A DNA stretch of 64,000 nucleotides from Dipetalonema caudispina (taxonomy: Eukaryota; Nematoda; Chromadorea; Rhabditida; Onchocercidae), in assembly GCA_013365325.1 (NCBI GenBank), contig JABVXV010000130.1:92956-156955 (forward strand), written 5' to 3'. The notes beneath the pieces are model-generated. The model saw only the letters and a program-made list of their open reading frames with translations, had not been told where the DNA came from and searched no databases. This document shows positions 14,201-26,167 of this stretch, in pieces. The translations under genes were made by a program, and so were the position numbers. Numbering within the stretch: the first letter of the stretch is position 1; the number at the start of each line of letters is the position of its first letter.

Positions 14201-16633
14201 GGGATGAGAATTTCTAGTAAACCTGTTGAAGCTTCCAAAAACAACACTTTGTCCGAATGAATCACGAATAGCGACAGTAAATTCTTTTTCATGATCTAAT
14301 CCATTACGATAATCAAATTGTTGTAGTACTTGGCCATTTTCTGTATAAGATACTACGCGTTGATCACATCCACCAATTATAATACCATTATTTGTATATA
14401 CTAAAGCATATGGAGGGCAGCTATGTGTCAAAATTTTCGTTTGCATTCTTCGATCCATCGAGTATAAAATGATTGAACCATCACTGTGGCCAGAAATGAA
14501 TGAACGTCCATTAGGCCTTCAAAATAAATTTTAATTAATGATTTGATAAGTTACATAATTTCTAGCAGTATTAAAGATCGATTTAATATACAATGAAATA
14601 TCTAAGAGGTATTTGGAAAGTGTTGTATATGAAATGAATATTTAACTGTTACAATAGTTAACTGATTCAATTGTTTTTAATTTTTTATTTTTGCAAATTA
14701 AATTGGAACTACTTGGTTCTAGAACTAAAAAATGTACGATTTATTAGCTATTTGACGAATATTTTGTTATTCATCCTTGCTATTATTTTGAAATTATGAG
14801 AAGTATACAGTAATGTTACGAGGCGAATTGCTTCCAATACATTAATATTTTTTCATCAGACTAAAATTCCAGTAAATCATTTCCTCATCAAACTAAATTG
14901 AGGAATTTTTAAACTTAAGATTGTAAAGGAAAGAAGAAAATCCACTAATTTGCTTTAAGAACAACCAATGAGTTATGTCATTTCCTAAGTAACACAGAGG
15001 TAATTAGAAAAGCAAATATGAATAACTTTGACATATGGAAATTAAATTAGAATTATTCTTGTCTTAATTAAAATCATATTCGATATGTTTTTAGTCATTT
15101 CACAGATTTATAGAAATGAAAAACTATTAGATTACTCTATGATTAATAGAACTTTAATTCCCGCATGGGAAAAAATTAAGAACTTATTGCATTACTATGG
15201 TCATTCACAAAATATTTTAAGAATAAAAAAAAAAAGTTCTTACGGAAGTGCGAGAGAGATGACGGATACATCAGTTTTGTACAACGTGGAACATTTATTG
15301 CTACGACATGAAGCAATTCTTACTTTGCCATCAATTAAGCCAATTATTAAACGATCTTCACTTGGCCATAGTAATGATATCACTGCGGACGATTGAAGGA
15401 ATTTGTTACATATAACTTTCTTTTCATCCCTGTATTAGAACTGTATTAATGAATACTGTAAAGATAATATAATGGAATATAAAGTGATTCATGTGACGTT
15501 GAATTAGTACGAATCACGTACCACGTTTTTCCGATTCGATAAACGTAAGCAATGTTATCAGTTTGACCAATAGCAATACGAGTAGAATCAGGTGAAAAAA
15601 CTAATGCTTTCACTTGATAGCTTTTCTTCCCATACTGCAAATAACAATATTGTTATAAAAGATTATCATGACAGACAACATTATTACTAAAACTTGTTCA
15701 TTTATATCAACACAACGCATATTCCTATTTCTTTACTCAATTTTTAATTTAATTTCATATCTGACAAGGTTTTCTATCAATCAGATGTGAAATGGTACTT
15801 TAGCATCGATCGGTTTAGTAGCAAATTTATCACGTCGTTTTCCGGTTTCATCAAACAATAATACTATTCGATCGGCATTAGCAATTGCTAATTTTTTACC
15901 ATTTGGTGACCAATCCATCGCTGGTACTTTAGCTGCTCCATCCTGAAATGATTTATTCTAGAAAATATTTGTTCCATTAAATTACTTCTCTTTTTTCTTT
16001 TTTTCTGTAATAATAGTAGCAGTGATTAAATAATAATATCCTATTACTTATATTTCTACTAGTTAAGAATTTCCGAGAAGTAAACGGCAAGGAATATCAA
16101 ATTCTCAAAAATATTTTAATTTAAAATTACTTTTTTCTCATAAGTTGAAACATGCAGTTGTTCAAATTAAAATATATTTTTGACCAGAAAACTATTTCAA
16201 TACTTTCAATAATTGGATGAAACAAATCTTTACGACTGACTGTATGATATATTCTTTAACAATTGAACTCTTAAAATGCTTCAGATAGACTACCAATTTC
16301 ATCATTATATTGTAAATTGATTTCTTCTGTCAGATGGAAAAGTATAATTTACATGGAATGAAGTGAGAAAGAAGAGAAAAGAATAAAACTGCGAAAATTC
16401 TTCTGTTTTACAAAAATTTTGATACTTTTGATGATTGATATAGATAGATATATGTTCTACGATTATTTTGAGATGGAAAAACGATATATAATCAATCGTC
16501 TAGCATTTATTATAACATAAGCTTTAAGGATTCCTTGATATTAGCAATTAGAGGGAATGTAATCTTTGGAGAGAATAACAAAGAGCATCTCTACCTGTTG
16601 TTCCACGATCGTAGTCAAATATCTCAAGCGCAT
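766..16633 (-). CDS. IFT172: Intraflagellar transport protein 172 (IFT172 / OSM-1), complete, 38 exons
   Basis: Largest IFT-B (peripheral) subunit, needed to build cilia; in nematodes the orthologue OSM-1 acts in ciliated sensory neurons. Exons in transcript order: 16595-16633, 15799-15942, 15522-15634, 15244-15429, 14223-14516, 13758-13881, 13358-13531, 12875-13036, 12419-12581, 11996-12060, 11434-11628, 11242-11316, 10364-10513, 10101-10250, 9816-9881, 9430-9507, 9225-9305, 8654-8821, 8484-8570, 8290-8395, 8053-8207, 7723-7812, 7333-7428, 7117-7227, 6843-7022, 6616-6719, 6214-6417, 5677-5884, 5341-5514, 4758-4846, 4326-4422, 4051-4227, 3427-3576, 2512-2625, 1970-2143, 1370-1534, 1070-1220, 766-938. 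They sum to 5232 nt, or 1743 residues (the human protein is about 1750), with phases agreeing at every junction. Exons 1-11 encode the two N-terminal WD40 propellers (for example [16 protein letters not shown] and [13 protein letters not shown]). The rest is TPR-like helical repeats ([32 protein letters not shown] units) plus the conserved tail around [11 protein letters not shown]. It starts [18 protein letters not shown]. No frame breaks are seen. Confidence 0.97.
2167..2235. repeat. (TA)n microsatellite in an IFT172 intron
   Basis: Nearly pure TA dinucleotides for about 60 bp, with one TG interruption near the right end. It lies in the intron between the exons 1970-2143 and 2512-2625. Confidence 0.95.
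9596..9747. repeat. 78-bp direct tandem duplication in an IFT172 intron
   Basis: Copy 1 (9596-9673) and copy 2 (9674-9747, slightly truncated) are essentially identical, with one mismatch seen near the start (GCAGGAATC versus GCAAGAATC). The pair lies wholly inside the intron between exons 9430-9507 and 9816-9881. Near identity in otherwise freely drifting intron DNA suggests a recent duplication. Confidence 0.93.
13163..13249. repeat. Imperfect (ATA)n/(ATT)n tract in an IFT172 intron
   Basis: Runs of ATA and then ATT trinucleotides form a loose inverted arrangement within the intron between exons 12875-13036 and 13358-13531. Confidence 0.85.
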
Positions 16634-17498
16634 TTTCCCGAAAAAGTTAAATCATCTGGTCGCAGTGTTATATTGAATTTTTTGGGAACTGGGAAGTAAG
16701 ATCTAAAGTATTTCAATATAAAGCTACGTAATTCGCTTCCTTTCAATCCCGTTGGCATGGTTACCCACCATGATGATGCTGTCCTTTTGTATCGCTGTTA
16801 ATATCAATTGCAAATTTAAGCATTTTATTTCATACAAAGCACAATATGTTAAGAGTAACACAGCAATGACTCAAAGTATTAAGTGATATAACAGTTGCCT
16901 CGGACGAACTCCAGATAAGGACTGCCTAGGACAGAATTCCATAATTGGATTGGAGTGGATTCCGAATGATTAATAATGAAGATTCTCTGGGATTGAATTA
17001 ATATTATATCACAAACCCTAAAAGCACTTTATCGAACAAATAAAGCTGAAATATACACCCTTCAAAAAGTTTTTAGAATCAATCACATTGTAATATGCTA
17101 TTGATGTTCCAAAAGTATCAAAGTCAAGAAGTACCAAATGAGACCAAAATGAATACGGTGGAAAACATTATAGTTCATGAGTGAAGTCAATTTTTGGATT
17201 AGTCTAAGATCGGAGATGATCGAATCAGTAAAAATTTTAACAATGATAGCCCAAAGATTGATGATACACAGCAAAATCCTTAGCATTACGAAGCTAACAT
17301 TTTATGAGCTACAAAGAAGTTTAATAAACTTTTCTCCCATTTGCAACTGCATGCTACTTTTAGGTTCAGTATAAATTCTACATTCCAGATATGTACAGTA
17401 AAGTAATTTGTTCACTGTAGAAACTGGATAAATTATAAATATTCTGTCTCATTTACCAAGATGAAAGTAATTGTCAACTTTCCTGCAACAACAAACAA
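16634..17498. other. Upstream region of IFT172 / downstream region of the tubulin acetyltransferase
   Basis: An 865-bp spacer between two minus-strand genes. It must hold the IFT172 promoter and 5' UTR and the 3' UTR of the acetyltransferase gene. It contains the X-box candidate at 16751-16764. The spacing is longer than the usual ~100 bp of nematode operons. I see no supported coding segment. Confidence 0.6.
16751..16764 (-). promoter_or_regulatory. Candidate X-box (RFX/DAF-19 binding site) for IFT172
   Basis: The plus strand reads GTTGGCATGGTTAC; the minus strand reads GTAACCATGCCAAC. Against the nematode X-box consensus as I recall it (RTHNYYWTRRNRAC), the minus-strand reading matches 13 of 14 positions, with C instead of R at position 10. 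The near-palindrome is centred on the AT and lies 118 bp upstream of the IFT172 start codon, within the 60-250 bp range usual for nematode ciliary genes. Both position and gene identity support a functional site. Confidence 0.75.
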
Positions 17499-19176
17499 TC
17501 ACCATATCGATTGATGCTCGAAATCACGACATATTTTTCTTCCTTGAGCTGTTTCTGGATCGACAACGGCCCGTCTCCCCATCCCCACACTATCCTGCAT
17601 TAGGTTATCAACTCGCCCATGATAACGAGTATCAAGTGTTCCAAGGAGGTGCTGAAAAAATTCATGTAATTCTACTCTTTACAGTTAACAAAAATCTCGT
17701 AAAATAAATCAGAGTGTATTTCCCGAAAACAATCATATTTCATAGATTTACAATATCGATCTTGAATTGCTAGATGGAGTTTACTCGTTTTAGGCGATGC
17801 ATTGCCAAGAATTTCTTGATGAGCTGACAAGGATAGTAATAAATTATCTGACAAACCTGATTTTCATTCGCAGCTTCTGTTTTTGCAGACTTTGCAAATG
17901 GTTCGTTGATGGAAGTCGAAGAATTGCACAGTTTGATATTCTCGAAAAATGGAGGGTAAACGACGAAATTGGTAACTTGCCATATTGGTTCATTCAAACC
18001 ATAATGCTTGTTCATGAATTGCAATAATGATTGCGACGGCTTATCGATTGCAACATTTTCTGCAGACGAATTTTCCTGCTGAAAAAAAAAAATTTAACCT
18101 AGAGATATAATTACCGGTGACACATATCTATCTATCTTTAAGCGTATAACGAAAAGCATTAATGTTGGGAAATTCGATTACGGAAAGAGCAAAAGAACAA
18201 ATAGGACGTAAATAGATAAAAAATGCCTACTTGCAACATATAATCAAACAGAGCATGACCATATCCTTGTCGTTGAAGAGTATCATGAACATAAAAATCG
18301 AGCACACACAGTGGTGCTACTTGAAAAGAACGCATAGACTGATCCATCAAATAAAGATTTTTATAGCCAATCTTCAACAAACCTATTATTATACTCGCAT
18401 TCCTGCAAACAAAAGCAAATGATCAGTAATGAATAGAGCATGAATAATTCATGACTGTCCTTTTTTATTTACCAAAATATTTGTAAAAACCGTTTGCACT
18501 ATTAATTTGGTTATTCAAAACATTTAGATGAACAAGTCAGTAATAAATGATACCAAATTAAACAGTAGCATAATTATCAATATCATAACTACTGTAATCA
18601 CTCCAATATATGTAATAAAACCTTAAAAAAGTATATAATAAAATTGCTTACTCATTATTTGGATTCTTTCTCCACAACAGATAAAGTACTTGTCCATCAT
18701 CTGCATTGATTATCTTATCGTATGTAGTGAGTACGCGTTTCAATCCTTGTGCCTGAAAGAAACATATTTAATAGAAGTGATAATACTAGAGATAAATTGA
18801 ATAATTATTTGACGCTAATTGAACTCGATATTTTTTAATTTGTGACCAATTTCGTGATAATTGAACCAATTTGAACATTACCTCATTATTTCTAGTGATT
18901 TATATAAATTGCCTTCATCGAAATGTATATAAATTCATATTTTTCATCATGCTTATATAATTATTAAACTTAAGCACAACCACGATAATCTATCTCATTT
19001 CATCATCATTATGCAATAAAAATAAATCATACAGCTATGGAAAGTGCTCCCATATTATTAATCGTTTTTTCAATAATCCAACATTTCCGTGGATTAAGTT
19101 TTCTGAGCATCACGTCATTCAGCCTTTGTATCGGCATATCAGGGAAATAAACGCTTAAATCAGCTGGCACATTCAT
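17499..19176 (-). CDS. mec-17: Alpha-tubulin N-acetyltransferase (MEC-17/ATAT family), complete, 5 exons
   Basis: Acetylates Lys40 of alpha-tubulin inside the microtubule lumen, using acetyl-CoA; nematode MEC-17 acts in touch-receptor neurons. Exons in transcript order: 19033-19176, 18652-18752, 18231-18402, 17857-18078, 17499-17651, totalling 792 nt or 263 residues, about the length of C. elegans MEC-17. The catalytic core is clear: PLCVLDFYVHDTLQRQGYG (acetyl-CoA loop, QRQGYG) with the conserved Cys at about residue 114, and VAIDKPSQ with the conserved Asp at about residue 151. The 37-residue spacing equals Cys120 to Asp157 in human ATAT1. NKHYGL and VTNFVVYPPFFE follow. The last exon is the least certain by homology, but it is in frame and ends in a short tail, HQSIW. 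The start codon lies 3 nt after a good AG acceptor. Confidence 0.95.
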
Positions 19177-19193
19177 TACCTGATAGTAAATTA
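19177..19193 (-). promoter_or_regulatory. Likely spliced-leader (trans-splice) acceptor before mec-17
   Basis: On the minus strand the sequence reads TTACTATCAG followed by GTA and then the ATG, placing an acceptor AG three bases from the start codon. Such short distances are typical of SL1 trans-splicing in nematodes. A conventional 5' UTR intron would look the same. Confidence 0.45.
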
Positions 19194-21570
19194 ATTATTT
19201 CAAATTGCACACGATGATAAGCAAATATTCGCTAAATAACCGTTAAAATCAACGTTTTGCAACGAAACACTAAATGAGATATACAGTAACGATGCGAAAA
19301 TATTGATTAGAGGATAAATAATTATTTTCAGCATTTCGACGAATATTTCAAAGCGATGTAAACAATAAATACTACGAGAATTTGCGTTTCTAATCATAAA
19401 AGCTCCATACCGATGCTGCTATGAGAAATCTTCTTGATCGGGAAATATAAGTGGCATGTAATATCAAAGTTCATAAATATTACCAAAATTGTCATCAAAT
19501 TTTTGGATATTTCTGGGAAACAGCACTAGTATGTTACAGAAACAATAAATTCTTTTTTTTGTAAATTATTATTTGAAGTATTAGCACGTTACAAATGATA
19601 GCAAAAACATTTCAATCCGATATTTCTAAAACATAAACTGGAATCTTCCGGATCATTATATTATCATCCTGCTCCTAGAAAATCCGGGTTTTCTAAAGAC
19701 TATAACAAAAGTCTTGTAAAAGTAAAGATGGGCAGTGAATATTACCGTTTTCAAGAACTGGTACTTCGATTATCAAATTTTCAAATTTGATAAATTGTAG
19801 TAAACAATCAACGTGAAAAGTAAACGAGTTTGGAAATAGCATGATAAATGAAGTGATTAAATTTTCATTGAAATGATATGAGCGGTTTGGAAAATGAAGT
19901 GATCAAATAAGTCGATATCCATTACCACCTCATTTTTTGGTGGGTAAGTAACCATAAGAAAGTACAGAACAGTAAGGCAGTGAAATTGAAACAATCACAA
20001 ATTTCAGTTCTTGGAAAAAATGACGAGAATGATCAAAAGGAGAAGAAAAAGAAAATGGTATACTGCACAATGATTTGAAGATATCACGGAGAGAAGTTAA
20101 AAAAGCGATGCAATCCTTCGAAAGTACATCACCTACTATTCACTACGATCAGTAAATGAAAGATTTCTTATGATTCAAACAGAGTACTGCTTTTCTTGAA
20201 TTCTTCTCATACTTTTATTACTTCCTAACTTTTGTCCAAGCATGCATAAAAGTACTAGTAGTTCATTAGGATTTCCTATCATCCAACAAATGGAATATTC
20301 CCTTGTAATGATATTAACATCGCTCATTCTATAAAGCACTGACCTATTTCGTTTAGTTAATCAATTGGCTTGGAGAACCTGATTCATTAAAGAAGTCGAC
20401 ATATGACAACGCTTTGATCCATTCGAAGCTTCAAGAATATATCTTACACATTCTAATCAATACTATAAAATGCTAGATGATGAGAAGTTCATCTTGAATT
20501 TCCTGAACAATATTATTCAGCAACTTAACAAAAAAGTCACATATTAAAAGGTAATAAATAATTTCGACAGTATAACTAAAAAAGATGAAAAAAGTTTACA
20601 AAATAGAGTGGCATATGTGCAGCCATATCTGAGTCCCTTTGACAAGGCAGTACATTCATCCGAAATCGATCTCAGCATTGAAAAGTTGTTATGCCATGCA
20701 GACAGAAAGAAGAAGCTACGACACTTCTGACAAAGCAGAAAAAGGAACGACACTTTTTGGGACAATGATAAATTTCAAAAAGCTCAAGTATTGATATTAA
20801 TTTGTCTTAGAGACTGTGCAGCAATATCAAGCTGTTCACTGATCAAAAAGCAAAAAGCCATGATTATAGTATGTAATTATTCAACTAGCACAAAGCATTT
20901 AACGAAAAACATCTAAAAATCATATTTAGATCTATTTAACTGTCAAAAATTATCTCTATAACAAGAAATAGAATTTAGCAGCAAGATTTAAATTTAGCAG
21001 TAAAACAGACATTCATCGAAACATCCATACACGAAAAAATGACACATTCATTTAATATTTCGAAGTTCTATTTCCTAAAAGCATTACTCGGATCACTCCA
21101 CATACTCTAATATTTTCATATCCTTTCCCTTATAAGTATCACAAATCAAATGTAAAACATATTGTAAGAGGTTATATACTAATCAAGCGACGACTTGCAC
21201 CACTCAGATGAGGGATTAGTCTTTCAGCAGCGATTCCACAATTGGTATTTCAGAACGGGGAAAAACTGTGATACTTTATATAGAAAAACTTCACAAGCAA
21301 CATTTTTAACAATTCCATATTAAAACAATATCGACAGTATTCAACTTGAAGCTTGCAAAAGTAGTACCATGGGGATAAGAGAGGATACAGGTGGATGAAA
21401 TGGAATAAATATCACGGGTAAAATGTAACGTTAAGCAAAAGCTGGTGTTAATTTTGAATCCAATTTTCCACCGTAAAAGGACAAACTATTAGTGATAACA
21501 GCATTTTTTGGAGAAGAATACGTTTTTGCAAGCATAACAAGGTATTAACTAACAAAAATACATTTTATGA
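19177..21570. other. Intergenic region with coding-like fragments
   Basis: A 2.4-kb gap between mec-17 and the prostaglandin synthase gene. The left 800 bp look like plain AT-rich DNA. Between about 19,990 and 20,960 the plus strand has several stop-free runs of 35-60 codons, for example around 20,573-20,730 with RVAYVQPYLSPFDKAV, in changing frames and broken by stops. No joining by splicing works cleanly, so no gene is called. The region downstream of 20,960 shows nothing I can interpret. Confidence 0.4.
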
Positions 21571-23718
<2,148 letters not shown>

Positions 23719-25057
23719 CAACCTTATGCCAAACTCCAATTCATTTCAAGATTAATCACAAGATTTCAATATTGCTATCATACTTTGGATCAAATTTCTA
23801 AATTATCATCTCGTCCTCGAAGTAGATCATACGCTGTAGCTTTTTCTATACTCATTTCAACGCTACAAATACCGAACACCCTTCTGCTGGAACTGTTCAA
23901 TTTAATCATTATTCCCGATTAGCTACACATCACTTTCATTTCCCATCAGGAAGTTCGACGCGGAATTTATATTAAACATTCGGCAATGCCAACGAATGCT
24001 TGGAATAGTTCACACTTACCCAATGGTGTAACAAAACCCTTCACGACTTATAATCACCACCGAATCTTAAAATGGATGGTATCAAAGAATTACGTCCGAA
24101 CCCCTCAGCAATCTTCAACAGGATTAAATTCTCACAGACTAGTTAGAAGGCAAGTAGAATCCAAAATCAAAACCTAACTCCTATGCAGTAAATTTTAGGT
24201 TGGAAAATGTCAGAACAATACATTCCACTCCTCCCTATAACACATATCCTTGCTTAATATGAAAACAATACTGATATAGCAGCATTCCCTGAATGCTCTG
24301 CATGCTGTATAACGCACTGTTATACACACAATCACTCCTGATGCATTTATCAACAATTCTCAACGTTATATGCATATACGAAAAAGATACATATTTGAAA
24401 ACGTAAAGTAAGAAAACATTCAGAAGACTTTTCTAATTAGTAACTCTAAATCTTATTTCAGTTAAGCCAACAATCAATGAGCCTTAAAGAATGGTTCTCC
24501 TTCCATTCCTTAAAAAATCCAGAACTATCCATTTAATTTTTGTTTCTAGCATCATCCATGTCTAGCCATAATTATGTTATATCTCTTCACAAAGCAGATA
24601 AATTTCATGTCAATACGTTATATAAGAGGATATCATCATGAAGTCAGTTATAATATTCAATGTTCCACAACAAAGAAGAAGAAAAAGATATCTATAAAGG
24701 ACATGTGTTCAACAATATACAAAAATTGCAGAAATAAAATAAACCTTGTATACAAGCTACAACATATAGAGTCTTTCAAAAATAAGAGCGTCAGAACAAC
24801 TTTGAGAGAACGCTTGTTGAGAAATAAAAAATGATTATCGTTGGAAAATCTTGAAAACAAATGGGAGGCCAATCCGAGCAATATAAAAAGATCCAGTTTT
24901 TATTCCATGAAATTTGCAGATAGTAAGGGAGAAAATTTCATATCTCCATAAGCGACAATAAAAAAATCTCATCTTTCACTCAGTCACTTAATGAAAAATA
25001 CAGAATGCACAATTTAAAGGAAGAGACGAAAAAAAGAAGAGAATAATGAAAATAACT

Positions 25058-25061
<4 letters not shown>

Positions 25062-25125
<64 letters not shown>
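25062..25125. repeat. Homopolymer A run of 64 bases
   Basis: An uninterrupted A tract, followed by further A-rich sequence to about 25,155. Read on the minus strand it is a T tract downstream of the Pumilio stop. It could be an assembly-sensitive low-complexity tract or the tail of an old retroposed sequence; I see no adjacent body to support the second idea. Confidence 0.95.
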
Positions 25126-25130
<5 letters not shown>

Positions 25131-25508
25131 AAAAAAAAAAAAAAGAAAAAAAAACATATAAAAAAAAATAAAAAACAAAAAACTTACAAATTCAAATACA
25201 AGAACCTACAATCATAGTAAAAATAAAAATAATAATAATATAATAATAATAATAACAATAACGAAACCGGTATCACTTGTGCGATATATTATACTGACAA
25301 TGAAAAGAAACAAAAACAAGTTAAAGGATTTTTTATATGAAATGGTTTTAAACTAAAAAAGAAAGTCTTTTGAGAGAACTAAAGAAGACAAAATCCCAGC
25401 AATCAGATTAACGGTACGGCATAATTCGTTAGAGAAAAAGAAATCAACTTTGTTTATACAATCTCACCCTTTCCATTAATACCGCTAAATAAGCGGAACT
25501 GTCCACTA

Positions 25509-25539
<31 letters not shown>

Positions 25540-25560
25540 AACAATAATGATAATAATAAT
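25509..25560. repeat. Imperfect (ATA)n tract
   Basis: About 50 bp of ATA repeats with GATA and ACA interruptions, in the probable Pumilio 3' UTR or spacer. Confidence 0.85.
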
Positions 25561-25621
25561 CGTAACTATCAGGAATAATTGGAAAATCAACAGAAATGAA
25601 AAAAACTCGCTACAATTCAAG

Positions 25622-25627
25622 TTTATT
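25622..25627 (-). terminator. Possible poly(A) signal for the Pumilio gene
   Basis: TTTATT on the plus strand gives AATAAA on the minus strand, about 540 nt past the Pumilio stop codon. In DNA this AT-rich the hexamer occurs often by chance, so this is only a candidate. Confidence 0.25.
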
Positions 25628-26167
25628 AAAACTTTTAATGAGAAAAAACACTCCTTCGCTTTTTGACCAAAACAATACAACTACCTCTACGGCTAATCAA
25701 GCATGTTTCCCCATTGGTGATAGTGTAACCGCGTGACAGATACGGGTTTTTACAAAAAAGTTACGATACCAGCTATCAAACTGTTCCATTTAATCTACCA
25801 ACAGGTAAGAATATCGATGGTTAAAAATGTGTTAGTTTTTTTTTTTTTTTGATATTTAATGATGATGGAGGAAAAAAAGACTGATGTACAAGACAACAAT
25901 GATATTTGTAACAAAGATGAAAAAAATGAGAAAAAGCAAATTAACTTCAAGGTTTAACAAAATATACAGCAACCCATCATTTTAAATGGATTACAAACAA
26001 AATAAGACCAACGACATAATACATGATGCGTCGAGGCATTTTCATAAAACGATTCCAAGAACAAGAAAATGACTCAACCAATCAGTTCTATCCTAAATTT
26101 TCCATTTTTTTTTTACCCAATCGCTATAGTCAGCAGTTGTGCAGTAATGATCGTTTGTTGTTATCAC

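Larger units (their letters stand above)
23719..26167. other. Intergenic region holding the Pumilio 3' UTR and PTGES2 promoter
   Basis: 2.45 kb between two minus-strand genes. The right part must include the 3' UTR of the Pumilio gene; the left part must include the promoter of the prostaglandin synthase gene. It holds a 64-base A run, an ATA tract and two UGUAUAUU motifs on the minus strand (25961-25968 and 24714-24721). ORFs at 23986-24177 and 24574-24834 match no family I know and have no supporting splice or codon evidence. Confidence 0.5.

Noticed and set aside
17672..17854. 60-codon minus-strand ORF between the last two mec-17 exons
   Set aside because: It shows no family similarity, and the exons on either side join in frame without it.
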